NCBI GenBank assembly: GCA_022361295.1
Contig: JAKSBD010000384.1
Coordinates: 1-44,962 of the forward strand
DNA from: Bacteroidales bacterium
Lineage (GTDB): Bacteria > Bacteroidota > Bacteroidia > Bacteroidales > Marinilabiliaceae
Direction: 5' to 3'
Length of the DNA stretch: 44,962 nucleotides
Positions 16,787 through 25,708 of this stretch are shown one piece after another. A program made the translations under genes and the position numbers. The notes under the pieces were generated by a model. That model did not search any database. It had not been told where the DNA came from and saw only the letters and a program-made list of their open reading frames with translations. Position 1 is the first letter of the stretch, and the number at the start of each line of letters is the position of its first letter.

Positions 16787-18142
16787 ATGAGAGTTCATTT
16801 TATTGCAATAGGAGGAAGTGCCATGCATAACCTGGCCATCGCACTCCATTTAAAAGGTTTTAATGTTAGTGGTTCTGATGATGAGATTTTTGAACCGTCT
16901 AAATCTCGTTTAAGTAAAAATGGACTATTACCACAAAATGAAGGCTGGTATCCTGAAATAATAACCACAGACATAGATGCTATTATATTAGGCATGCATG
17001 CACGTAAGGATAATCCTGAATTATTAAAGGCTCAGGAATTGGGGCTCAAAATCTATTCATACCCCGAATATCTTTATGAACAGACTAAAGACAAAAAGCG
17101 CATTGTTATTGGCGGAAGTCATGGTAAAACAACCACAACAGCTATGGTAATGCATGTACTTAAAAAGCTAAACAAAGACTTTGATTATATGGTAGGTGCC
17201 CAACTCGAAGGATTTGATACAATGGTCAGGCTCACAAAGGAGGCTCCTATCGCGGTTTTCGAAGGCGATGAGTACTTGTCATCCCCAATTGATTTGACGC
17301 CGAAATTTCATTGGTATAAACCTCATGTTGCCATGTTAACAGGTATAGCCTGGGATCACATGAATGTATTTCCAACATGGGAGAATTACATAAGCCAGTT
17401 TGCAATTTTTGCTGAGAGCATAAAGCCTAATGGTTCACTTATATATTTTGATGGTGATACAGAACTACAAAAAATTGCAGATGATAATCAGAATACCTTT
17501 AATAGCTTAGCCTACAACACTATTAATCACAAAAACAATAACGGACAAACGGTTATTAAATGGCTGGGGAAAGATTATCCCATGGAAATTTTTGGCAACC
17601 ACAACCTGCAGAATCTGAATGGTGCGCGATTAGTGTGTAATCAACTCAATATAACTGACGATGAGTTTTTAACAGCGATGCAAAGCTTTAAGGGGGCAGC
17701 TAAACGCCTGCAGTTACTTGAAAAAAGAGACGACTGCAATATTTATCTGGATTTTGCGCATTCCCCCAGTAAACTAGAAGCGACTGTTTCGGCTATGAAA
17801 CAGCAGTTTGAAAAAAGAAAGCTTATCGCAGTAATGGAATTACATACCTTTAGTAGTTTAAACAAGGCTTTCCTTCCACAATATAAAGGAACAATGAAGG
17901 AGGCAGATACTGCTATAGTATTTTTTAATCCAGAAGTATTAAAGCATAAAAAACTTCCGGAATTAGACAAAGAAGATATCGTTTCTGCTTTTAATCAAAC
18001 AGGATTGAAGGTCATTACGGAATCTAATGAGTTGGTTGAATGGTTAAGACATCAACAATATACTGATACCAACCTGTTAATAATGACCTCAGGTAATTTT
18101 TCTGGTGTTGATATCAAACAACTGGCGAAGGAATTAATATAA
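16787..18142 (+). CDS. mpl: UDP-N-acetylmuramate:L-alanyl-gamma-D-glutamyl-meso-diaminopimelate ligase
   Basis: A 451-residue Mur-ligase family protein that reattaches recycled murein tripeptide to UDP-MurNAc. The N-terminal Rossmann domain starts VHFIAIGGSAMHNLAIALHL, with the Ser-Ala-Met variant found in Mpl rather than the G-G-I-G-M of MurC. The ATP-binding P-loop is IGGSHGKTTTTAMV (about residues 107-120). EGDEYLSSPIDLTPKF and TGIAWDHMNVFPTW are diagnostic of Mpl. The C-terminal domain has DFAHSPSKLEATVSAM. Length is typical. It stands alone and ends at a hairpin shared with the convergent phosphatase gene. Confidence 0.93.
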   Translation: MRVHFIAIGGSAMHNLAIALHLKGFNVSGSDDEIFEPSKSRLSKNGLLPQNEGWYPEIITTDIDAIILGMHARKDNPELLKAQELGLKIYSYPEYLYEQTKDKKRIVIGGSHGKTTTTAMVMHVLKKLNKDFDYMVGAQLEGFDTMVRLTKEAPIAVFEGDEYLSSPIDLTPKFHWYKPHVAMLTGIAWDHMNVFPTWENYISQFAIFAESIKPNGSLIYFDGDTELQKIADDNQNTFNSLAYNTINHKNNNGQTVIKWLGKDYPMEIFGNHNLQNLNGARLVCNQLNITDDEFLTAMQSFKGAAKRLQLLEKRDDCNIYLDFAHSPSKLEATVSAMKQQFEKRKLIAVMELHTFSSLNKAFLPQYKGTMKEADTAIVFFNPEVLKHKKLPELDKEDIVSAFNQTGLKVITESNELVEWLRHQQYTDTNLLIMTSGNFSGVDIKQLAKELI

Positions 18143-18150
18143 ATTAATGA

Positions 18151-18174
18151 GAGTTGTAGCTCAGGCTACAACTC
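18151..18174. terminator. Hairpin between convergent mpl and SpoIIE-type gene
   Basis: A perfect 10-bp stem, GAGTTGTAGC / GCTACAACTC, with loop TCAG. It begins 8 bases after the mpl stop and its right arm contains the stop codon and last codons of the minus-strand gene. No strong T-tract follows on either strand, so its terminator strength is uncertain. Confidence 0.6.
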
Positions 18175-20769
18175 TATTCCTATCAATAGTACATCATCTA
18201 CTTGCTTTAGCTCGCCCATCCAGTCATAGAAATCATTGGAGAAATGACGCTCAAAATGTGCCATAGTCTGATTTGGTTCAGCTTCCAATGCTTCCCTGAT
18301 TCGTTTCGATTGATATTTACGTCCCTTCGGACCACCTACCTGATCTGGTAAACCATCAGAGAAAATAAAGAATTGATCGCCTTTTTTATATTGGACTATA
18401 TTGTTCTCAAAATCTTTCTCCACCTTTCTGGCCAAGGGCTTACCACCAATACCTTTTCTCGAACCTTTGTATACAGATAATTCGCCATCACTTAAATAAT
18501 ATAATGGATTGTGGGCACCTGCAAACTGCAGTTCATTGGATTCCAAATCAATTTTAACAAGAGCCAGATCCATACCATCACGTCCATTAGATCCTTCCTG
18601 ATCCTGCCTTAGCGTACGGCGCACATCAAGATGGAGTTTATCCAGTAATTCTGCTGCTGTAACACTATCACTCGCATTAACAATATTATTCATCAGGAAG
18701 TAACCTATGAACGACAACAGAGCACCAGGAACGCCATGACCAGTACAGTCGACTGCCGCCACATAGAAATGATTATCTTTCTTAAACATCCATGGAAAAT
18801 CACCACTTACAACGTCCTTTGGACGATAAAAGATAAATGAACGCGGGAAGAATTGCTGCAGAACATTAGTATCAGGTAATATGGCCGTTTGAATACGTTG
18901 AGCATAATTGATACTATCCGAAATCTTCTTATTCTTTTCTTTTATTTCCTGTTCAATTTTCTTGAACTCGGTCATATCATGCGCAACGAATAAAACGGAC
19001 TCCAGATCCTTATCTTCATTTAACTCAGGAATAGCCTTAATTTCCATGATAAGTGTTTGCTCTGAGGCCTCCACTTCAATTTCCGAAATAATCTGTTCTT
19101 CCTCCGAACGTATCTGCTTTAGGGAATCAAGCATATACTGCTTGAATCGCTCATCAATATTTAGCTCTGTCACTCGCTTCTTAACAAGATCATTGGCAGG
19201 AACCCCAATAAAATTGGCTACTTTAGGATTGACATAAACCAATTTACCTCCTGTATTAATACGAATAATCATATCTGGAGAGTTCTCAGAAAGGGATTGC
19301 ATACGACTCTTCATACGCTCCTCTTTCTCAGCTCGTTTACGTTCCGTTATATCCTGTGTATTGAAAATAATACCTTTAATTGCAGGGTCGTGCAATAAGT
19401 TTTTACCTGTTGTTTCAAGAAACAGCTTTTCACCACTCTTCTTCAGGTAAGTGTACTGTGCTGTTTTCTCACCACCAGGTGTCACCAGCAAATACTGGAA
19501 CAAATTATTAATAGTTTTATATCCACGGGGAGTCATCAACTCAGGGTCCATACCACTTACCTCATCTTCAGGACTATAGCCTAATATCTGTTTCACTGAC
19601 GGACTTTCAAAGACAAGTTCCTGCTTTTCGTTATAAATGGATATAAATTCAGACGCGTTAGTCAATAAAGCCTCCAAACGTTGCTGTGCGTGCTCAACTT
19701 CCTGAATATGTCCTTCCAGTAATTTATTAGACTTTTCCAGTTCCTCCTGAGCCTCCAACATTTCAGCAGCGTTTAACTGTAACTGCTTCTCATTTTCTTT
19801 GAGAGTTACAGTCATTTCTTGTGACTCTTGTAATAGCAGCTCGGTCTGCTCATTAATTTTAAGGTTATAAAACGTACGACCAATTACACTGCTCAACTCT
19901 TCAGCAAACTTTATCACATGCTTAGGTAACCTGTCTTGCAGATACCCGATTTCAAAAACACCTTGTAACTCTTCCTCTTGTAACAAAGGAACAATCAATA
20001 GACTTTTGGGCTTTCTGTCACCAAGTAAACCTGATGTAATGTGAAAATAGTCATCAGGAATTTCAGTTCGATAAATCAGTTGTTTTTCGTACGCAACATC
20101 ACCTAACAATCCCTTACCAACAGGTATTACCTGTTTTTCAAAGCGTTTACGATTATGTGCATAGGTGGCAATATTTACCAGCTGATTATCCTTCAGTAGA
20201 TATAAACTTCCCTGCAATCCTCCTGAATATTCAATAATACCACGTATAACATCATCGGCCAACAAATTGACCTTATTGTGCGTACGTAAAATATCAGATA
20301 TTTTTTCTTTTCCCTTGGATATCCAATTATATGCCTCTTCTTTCGACTTTGTATTTTTAAGATTTGATCCAAGATTGAACAAGGTTTCAGAAAGTTTACC
20401 ATCAACCAATTCGATATCATCCAATTCTCCCCGACCAATCTTTTCGGCTAATTCAATATTTTGATTTAACTGTTGTCTTAAGACCTCAATTTCTCCGCTT
20501 AATTTTTTCTTTTGCTGTGCATTGTAATTGATAATAGCAAGTATCACAACCGGTATAGAAATAACAAGCAAATCAATTCCCCATACTAAAAGCGAGCGGT
20601 GAATAACAGCAATGTTACGGGCAGAAAAATACAATCCATCAAAGGACATAAACCCTGACCACACGAGAAATAATATGAATAATAAACCCAGCATTAACAA
20701 ATACCAGTCACGCTCACTAAAAACTGACATTGATATTAATTGCTTTATTTTTTTTGAAAATCTAGCCAT
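18166..20769 (-). CDS. Membrane GAF-PAS-PAS-SpoIIE (PP2C-type) serine phosphatase
   Basis: An 867-residue protein. Two membrane segments (about residues 23-43 and 62-84) precede a coiled coil, a GAF domain (about 165-315), a long helical linker (315-375), two PAS domains (about 375-490 and 495-620), a signalling helix and a C-terminal PP2C/SpoIIE phosphatase (about 640-867). Phosphatase metal ligands are visible in VVSGDF, AAVDCTGHGVPGALLS, GRDGMDLALV and FIFSDGLPDQ. Such proteins dephosphorylate STAS-domain anti-anti-sigma-type proteins. It is the last gene of the 17-kb chemosensory locus, which contains a STAS gene near its other end, making that protein a likely substrate (inference). Confidence 0.93.
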   Translation of the reverse strand: MARFSKKIKQLISMSVFSERDWYLLMLGLLFILFLVWSGFMSFDGLYFSARNIAVIHRSLLVWGIDLLVISIPVVILAIINYNAQQKKKLSGEIEVLRQQLNQNIELAEKIGRGELDDIELVDGKLSETLFNLGSNLKNTKSKEEAYNWISKGKEKISDILRTHNKVNLLADDVIRGIIEYSGGLQGSLYLLKDNQLVNIATYAHNRKRFEKQVIPVGKGLLGDVAYEKQLIYRTEIPDDYFHITSGLLGDRKPKSLLIVPLLQEEELQGVFEIGYLQDRLPKHVIKFAEELSSVIGRTFYNLKINEQTELLLQESQEMTVTLKENEKQLQLNAAEMLEAQEELEKSNKLLEGHIQEVEHAQQRLEALLTNASEFISIYNEKQELVFESPSVKQILGYSPEDEVSGMDPELMTPRGYKTINNLFQYLLVTPGGEKTAQYTYLKKSGEKLFLETTGKNLLHDPAIKGIIFNTQDITERKRAEKEERMKSRMQSLSENSPDMIIRINTGGKLVYVNPKVANFIGVPANDLVKKRVTELNIDERFKQYMLDSLKQIRSEEEQIISEIEVEASEQTLIMEIKAIPELNEDKDLESVLFVAHDMTEFKKIEQEIKEKNKKISDSINYAQRIQTAILPDTNVLQQFFPRSFIFYRPKDVVSGDFPWMFKKDNHFYVAAVDCTGHGVPGALLSFIGYFLMNNIVNASDSVTAAELLDKLHLDVRRTLRQDQEGSNGRDGMDLALVKIDLESNELQFAGAHNPLYYLSDGELSVYKGSRKGIGGKPLARKVEKDFENNIVQYKKGDQFFIFSDGLPDQVGGPKGRKYQSKRIREALEAEPNQTMAHFERHFSNDFYDWMGELKQVDDVLLIGIEL

Positions 20770-20789
20770 ATCTCAAATTTCTCTGGTAA

Positions 20790-21518
20790 TTACTTAACTC
20801 CATCTAATTGATTCCATACATCAACTAAATCAAGCTTTTTAAATGCTGCAATTTCTATCACAATTCCGTTATCACCATCCACCAAAGGCAATATATACAA
20901 TACCAATGGTTTAGCATTACCTGAAGCAGAACCGACCTCAATATAATCAGCAGGAATATCGGTTATTTCAATAGCCTTATTGTCTTTAATTGCCTGCGCA
21001 TGCAAACCATCTTCCAATTCAATAGGTGCAATCTTTATTTCCTCATCAACTCCATAGAGTTTGACAGGCACATATTGTTTATCTTCATTACAGTAGTAAC
21101 CAATAGCTGCCATGACCTCATACCATTCAGTAATAGTAGTTAACAGGTCACTAACAGTCTTAATTCTATCGTTACTGACTTTACTTTTTAACTTTGAAAT
21201 AAACAATTCACTGTCCACTTTGTCATCTCTTTCACTATTAAGCTTTTCTTGCTCAAATCCTTTAAGCTTTGCTTTTAAGCGACTAATTTCAGCCTGCCGC
21301 TTTATACATTCTTTATCCATACCGGCCTCATTAGAACCATGCATGCATGTTTCAATAAAATTGAGAATGTAATAGATGAGGTATAGAATAACAAAAAATG
21401 AAAGAATTTCAAATACAATAAATGTTGTTGGCAGCTCTTCTCCAATAAAAGCATATTTAATCAATGCAAACAAGAAAAATAAAGCTCCCAGCAGGAATAT
21501 ATGTCTGTTTTTTCTCAT
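20790..21518 (-). CDS. Membrane protein with coiled coil and GAF-like domain
   Basis: A 242-residue protein with two N-terminal membrane helices (about residues 7-25 and 32-53), a coiled coil rich in Lys/Glu (about 68-105), and a C-terminal GAF-like sensor (about 110-235: TVSDLLTTITEWYEVMAAIG, then EEIKIAPIELEDGLHAQAI, ADYIEVGSASGNAKPLVLYI and NGIVIEIAAFKKL). The GAF segment matches the organisation of the GAF domains of the two larger proteins in this cluster, but there is no output domain. It lies between the stand-alone CheB esterase and the SpoIIE phosphatase and may hetero-associate with one of them. Confidence 0.8.
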   Translation of the reverse strand: MRKNRHIFLLGALFFLFALIKYAFIGEELPTTFIVFEILSFFVILYLIYYILNFIETCMHGSNEAGMDKECIKRQAEISRLKAKLKGFEQEKLNSERDDKVDSELFISKLKSKVSNDRIKTVSDLLTTITEWYEVMAAIGYYCNEDKQYVPVKLYGVDEEIKIAPIELEDGLHAQAIKDNKAIEITDIPADYIEVGSASGNAKPLVLYILPLVDGDNGIVIEIAAFKKLDLVDVWNQLDGVK

Positions 21519-21522
21519 ATCA

Positions 21523-22095
21523 TTAAATTGCTAATTGGTTTAAGTATTTTGATATCTCTTCCGGTGACAAAACTTTATCGGGCTTAATCAATCTCGCCAC
21601 GCTTTTAGGCATGGTATCCATTTCACAGGTTTTGGGATCCTGAATAATTGTTACACCTTTTTTATCAGCGATATCCTTCATTCCTTTTGCTCCATCTTTA
21701 TTGGCACCAGTTAAAACAATACCAATTAACTTATTTCGATAAACATATGCAGCAGAAGTAAGCGTATGATCAATTGATGGACGACTGTGATTTAATGGTT
21801 TTTCTGTTGATAAGGAAAAAGTACCATCATACTCAACAAACATATGGTAGTTTGAAGGGGCAAGGTAAACCTTACCTGCAGTAATCTGTTCTTTATCATT
21901 CGGTTCAATAACTTCAAGTTTTGACTTTAAACGTATGCTTTCCACAAGGCCTGAACGAACATGCTTAAGACGATGAAGACATATAATAACCGGCAATGGA
22001 AAATCTTCTCTAAGCTGTGATAACAGTTTAGAAACAACCGAAAAACTTCCGGCGGAACCCCCAATAACTACGGCTTTATATTTTGGTCTAATCAT
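21523..22095 (-). CDS. Stand-alone CheB-type methylesterase domain (no receiver)
   Basis: A 190-residue protein consisting only of the CheB catalytic domain. The Ser nucleophile lies in VVIGGSAGSFSVVSKLL, the catalytic His in VIICLHRLKHVRSG, and the Asp in GIVLTGANKDGAKGM. The RPSIDHTLTSAA segment is also typical. It lacks the N-terminal receiver domain of the CheB at 25709, so it would not be controlled by CheA phosphorylation directly. Its start overlaps the end of the divergent CheR gene by one base, indicating translational coupling. It probably demethylates or deamidates receptor glutamates/glutamines, or acts on another methylated partner. Confidence 0.9.
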   Translation of the reverse strand: MIRPKYKAVVIGGSAGSFSVVSKLLSQLREDFPLPVIICLHRLKHVRSGLVESIRLKSKLEVIEPNDKEQITAGKVYLAPSNYHMFVEYDGTFSLSTEKPLNHSRPSIDHTLTSAAYVYRNKLIGIVLTGANKDGAKGMKDIADKKGVTIIQDPKTCEMDTMPKSVARLIKPDKVLSPEEISKYLNQLAI

Positions 22096-22916
22096 TAGTC
22101 TCTTAAAAATTTAAACTTATTGTAGATTTTTTCCTTCACATCAATACACTCAAATCGATTATCGTATGGAGAAGCAAGTTGTTCCTTTACTCCAAGGCAT
22201 AAATAGCCACCTGACACCAACGATTTATCAACAATTTCTTTTACCACCTGATGATAGTCTCTGGTAAAATAAAGCATACTGTTACGCATTATAATCAAAT
22301 CGCAGCGCTCATCTGGCATTACCTCAATTCCGGCTTTCTTCACTGTTATCTTTTCAAGTAAAGAAATATCGAACTTTAATCCATCTTCTGAATTCTCAAA
22401 ATAATCTTCCAGTGAATGGCTGCCTTCAAACCGTTTGTAGTTATAGGCATTAACATCCATCTTTTTGGAAGAAAGCTGCCCTTCAATTATTTTATTGCAA
22501 CCAATTTCTGAAGTATTATTAATAATTACCGTTGCCCTAGTATGGCTATTCAATTCTTTCAACAGAATCATAAGGCTATATAATTCCTCACCGGAAGACA
22601 CATCGGGAAACCAGACTTTAAAGTTACTTCCTGAATAATATTCGCTTATAATTTTTCTTAAATGACGCCAAAATCCCGCATCTCTGAATAATTCAGTTGT
22701 TTTAACCGAAAAGAAATGGCAAAACTCATCTGCAAATTCCTCATTATCGAGCTGTTCCATCAAGCTATCTACCTTGCGAATGCCATGCATCTCAATAAAT
22801 TGAGATAGTCGACGCTTGAAAAAGGAATGCGTCATATGCTTAAATGGCAAGTTTAGCTTTTCACTCAATTGCTCCGACAACACCCTCAATTCACTGATAT
22901 TAAAACCTAATGCCAT
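22095..22916 (-). CDS. Divergent CheR-like methyltransferase
   Basis: A 273-residue CheR paralogue starting at MALGFNISEL; the longer frame would overlap the upstream gene. The fold is recognisable: an N-terminal helical domain (FFKRRLSQFIEMHGI) and a methyltransferase domain. Key signatures are altered, though. The SAM-binding motif reads WFPDVSSGEELYSL instead of WsAGCSsGEEpYsi, and the later motif reads LIIMRNSMLYF instead of (I/V)FCRNVLIYF. It may bind SAM weakly or act as a non-catalytic partner of the adjacent CheR. It starts one base after the stop of that CheR and overlaps the CheB-domain gene by one base. Confidence 0.85.
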   Translation of the reverse strand: MALGFNISELRVLSEQLSEKLNLPFKHMTHSFFKRRLSQFIEMHGIRKVDSLMEQLDNEEFADEFCHFFSVKTTELFRDAGFWRHLRKIISEYYSGSNFKVWFPDVSSGEELYSLMILLKELNSHTRATVIINNTSEIGCNKIIEGQLSSKKMDVNAYNYKRFEGSHSLEDYFENSEDGLKFDISLLEKITVKKAGIEVMPDERCDLIIMRNSMLYFTRDYHQVVKEIVDKSLVSGGYLCLGVKEQLASPYDNRFECIDVKEKIYNKFKFLRD

Positions 22917-22917
22917 A

Positions 22918-23760
22918 CTACTGATATTTAAAATGAAACACATTAGTTTTAGTATACAGTGGTCCGTTTTTAGAAAACTTAGTTTTATAAAAACCGGTCA
23001 GGCTTTCGTGATTACCAAGTATCATTGAACCCTTTGGATACAGTTGATTATGGAACATTTGATAAATTTTTGACTGTAGGCTTGCATTAAAATATATCAA
23101 TACATTCCGACAGAAAATGACATCAAATTTATTATAGAAAGGCACTTTTTCCTGCACCAGGTCATGCTGCCTGACTTCTATCTTATCTTTAAGAAAATCT
23201 TTAACATTAATCCGGTCATTGTCACCATCAAACTCAAAATACTTATTAAAGTCTATTGATGATATACCTTGAATAGGTGTTTTCTTTATGACCTTCTCAA
23301 AATCGCTAAGCTGTTTTTTGTTAAAGTCAAACCTGTAACTTCCTTTTTGGCATTGACGAACCATTCCCAGGCTGATATCACTTGCATAAATCCTTGACTG
23401 ATCAAGTAATCCAAGTTCATTGAGGATAATCATATTGGAATATACTTCCATACCAGAACTGCATCCTGCATGCCAGATATTGAACGTCTTCTTCCCTTTT
23501 AATGTAGGATATAACTTATCGTAATATAATGGCCAGACTTCAGGATCACGAAATAACTCGGTTGTATTAACTGTAATATCTTCAACCAGACGCTCGACGA
23601 ATCCTTTGTCATTTTGAGTTTTTTCAAGCAGTTCATCTATCGTAAGGCCATTATCCATTATTACCTTCTGCAACCTCCTCTTAATCGAATTATCAGAGTA
23701 ATCGCTAAAGTCATAAGGTGTATTGTCTTTCAATACTTTTAAATATTGCTTGAAATCCAT
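22918..23760 (-). CDS. CheR-type methyltransferase (second copy)
   Basis: A 280-residue CheR homologue. The N-terminal domain includes SDNSIKRRLQKVIMDNGL. The SAM-binding region is IWHAGCSSGMEVYSNMIIL, close to consensus but with GME in place of GEE, and the catalytic region has VIFCRNVLIYF and GSMILGNHESL. It is most likely active. In the canonical system CheR methylates receptor glutamates with SAM. It sits directly upstream of the divergent CheR and downstream (22 bp) of the GAF-PAS membrane protein, and appears to form a second adaptation module with the stand-alone CheB domain. Confidence 0.9.
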   Translation of the reverse strand: MDFKQYLKVLKDNTPYDFSDYSDNSIKRRLQKVIMDNGLTIDELLEKTQNDKGFVERLVEDITVNTTELFRDPEVWPLYYDKLYPTLKGKKTFNIWHAGCSSGMEVYSNMIILNELGLLDQSRIYASDISLGMVRQCQKGSYRFDFNKKQLSDFEKVIKKTPIQGISSIDFNKYFEFDGDNDRINVKDFLKDKIEVRQHDLVQEKVPFYNKFDVIFCRNVLIYFNASLQSKIYQMFHNQLYPKGSMILGNHESLTGFYKTKFSKNGPLYTKTNVFHFKYQ

Positions 23761-23782
23761 TCAATTGACGCTTAGCGTTTTT

Positions 23783-25660
23783 TTAAAACAATTCAACTTC
23801 AACCTGTTGAATAAATGCTGTATATGAGTGATCATCACCCACCTGTGCCTCAGACAGCAAAAATAAAACAGGCTCTTCACTTCCGACCTTATTCTTTATT
23901 GGCGCTTCGCGACGTTCTCCTATTATTTTATCCTTATCTGTGGATACAAAGGCAGCAATAAACTCATCATTAGCAGCCGTTGTTTCCGAGAACAACATTG
24001 AGACGTGTTGACCCAATACCTCGCTTCTTTCATATCCCCAAAGCTTCTCAGCAGCTGCATTGAAAAATTCAACAATACCATCTTTATTGGTTGTGATAAT
24101 CGAATCAAGAGCACCTTCAAGTGTTTTCTCATTACGAATTTTAACCGCTTCAACCTCTTTAAATTGTTCAGTAATCTCTTTCTTAGCATCTTCAAGCATC
24201 ACACCCAGCTCGTCTTTGCTGTGCTTAAGCTCTTCCTCCATCTTAACCTGTTCTGTAATATCATTCTCAAGGCTTAGAATTTTAATAATTTCTCCTTCGT
24301 GATCAATAACAGGCGTATATGTAGTTAAAAGATAAATTTCGTCTCCCATTTTAGTTCTGCGACGCACACGACCTTTGAAATTGTGACCATTACGAAGATC
24401 AGTCAAGATTTGATCCATCTCAGTGGCATCATCCTTAAAGAAGAATATTTTGATATTTTGCCCTTCAATCTCTTCAGGGTTATAACGGAATGTTCTTAAG
24501 AAATTTTGGTTGACATTAATAAGCGTACCATCAGTCTCAAACTCTGAACTAATTGCAGCATGTTCAATAGCCTCTAAAATACCTTTCATTTCAACCTCAC
24601 GCCTGTCGCTCTCTTCTTGTGTAGCTTGCATCTCCTCAAGGTTCTGTCGCAATTCTTCTTCCTGTTGCAACATTCGCTCGGCCTGATTTTGAGTTTCTTT
24701 CAGAAGTTTTGTTGTACGAATTGTATTCTGAACAGATGAAATGGTTAAGGCGATACTTTCAGCAATCTTTTCTACAAACTCTACTTCAAATTCAGCAAAT
24801 TCCTTGAAAGATGCCATTTCCAATACCCCGTAAACTTCATCATTTGTTTTAAGAGGTACGATTAGTATTGAACGCGGATTGGCATCCCCAAGTCCTGATG
24901 TTATATTTAAATAATTATCAGGCACATCAGTCAGATGAATTGTTTGTTTCTCAAGTGCGCAACGACCTATCAGGCCTTCTTCCCAATTGATACGCTTATC
25001 AGCAAATTTCTTTCTATCGTATGCTACGCACGCTGTCAGTTCAAAATACCTGTCTTTGTTATTAATGGTATTCAACAAGTAAAAACCAGCCTGGTTAATT
25101 TTCATATAATCAACCAAATACCTGATAATGTTATAGCTCAGGTCTTCTATATTATCATTTTCCTTACGCAGTAACTCTCCAAAATGCGCTAAACCTTGTG
25201 TGACCCAGGTGCGCTGATCTTCTTCAATACGGCGTTGTTCAATGTCCTTTTTACTTTGAATAAGGTAATCGCGCAGGCGTAGTAATGATTTACCAAGCTT
25301 ATCATCACGATTGGCCAGATTCAAATCAGATTCAAAATTATCCTGACGCAGGTTTTCAACAAACTCGTGTACTTGTTCACTTTTTGCTGATTCCTTCTTA
25401 ATATGTTTTCGTTGCTTTCGAATAAATATAGCAAAATTACCCGCTATTATATAGCCGGCAAACGCAGTTATAAATGGCAAGAAAGTAATAAACCATAAAC
25501 CAGGAAAAAACCGGTATAGATTATAGAAGGTTACCGGTTGATTAACATGTTCGAAAACACTTGTACTTGATATAATTGTCAGGATATAAATAATTATCCC
25601 AAGCATAAATCCACGTAAAGTATATCTGCTTCTGATATTCTTAATATTGACCTTTGCCAT
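23783..25660 (-). CDS. Membrane GAF-PAS-PAS sensor protein without output domain
   Basis: A 625-residue protein. Two membrane helices (about residues 16-34 and 54-77) are followed by a coiled coil, a GAF domain (about 165-315, containing NWEEGLIGRCALEKQTIHLT and SILIVPLKTNDEVYGVLEMA), a coiled coil, a PAS domain with a PAC tail (about 370-485; EDGT-like GTLINVNQNFLRTF), another helix and a second PAS (about 515-620; TTNKDGIVEFFNAAAEKLWG). It ends right after the last PAS and has no kinase, cyclase or phosphatase. Its N-terminal two thirds resemble the SpoIIE-type protein at 18166, suggesting duplication. It may relay signals through contacts with CheR/CheB proteins encoded next to it. Confidence 0.88.
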   Translation of the reverse strand: MAKVNIKNIRSRYTLRGFMLGIIIYILTIISSTSVFEHVNQPVTFYNLYRFFPGLWFITFLPFITAFAGYIIAGNFAIFIRKQRKHIKKESAKSEQVHEFVENLRQDNFESDLNLANRDDKLGKSLLRLRDYLIQSKKDIEQRRIEEDQRTWVTQGLAHFGELLRKENDNIEDLSYNIIRYLVDYMKINQAGFYLLNTINNKDRYFELTACVAYDRKKFADKRINWEEGLIGRCALEKQTIHLTDVPDNYLNITSGLGDANPRSILIVPLKTNDEVYGVLEMASFKEFAEFEVEFVEKIAESIALTISSVQNTIRTTKLLKETQNQAERMLQQEEELRQNLEEMQATQEESDRREVEMKGILEAIEHAAISSEFETDGTLINVNQNFLRTFRYNPEEIEGQNIKIFFFKDDATEMDQILTDLRNGHNFKGRVRRRTKMGDEIYLLTTYTPVIDHEGEIIKILSLENDITEQVKMEEELKHSKDELGVMLEDAKKEITEQFKEVEAVKIRNEKTLEGALDSIITTNKDGIVEFFNAAAEKLWGYERSEVLGQHVSMLFSETTAANDEFIAAFVSTDKDKIIGERREAPIKNKVGSEEPVLFLLSEAQVGDDHSYTAFIQQVEVELF

Positions 25661-25708
25661 ATGTAATATTCTTAAATAGTCGAATGATAAAAATAGTAAT
25701 TATTGCAA

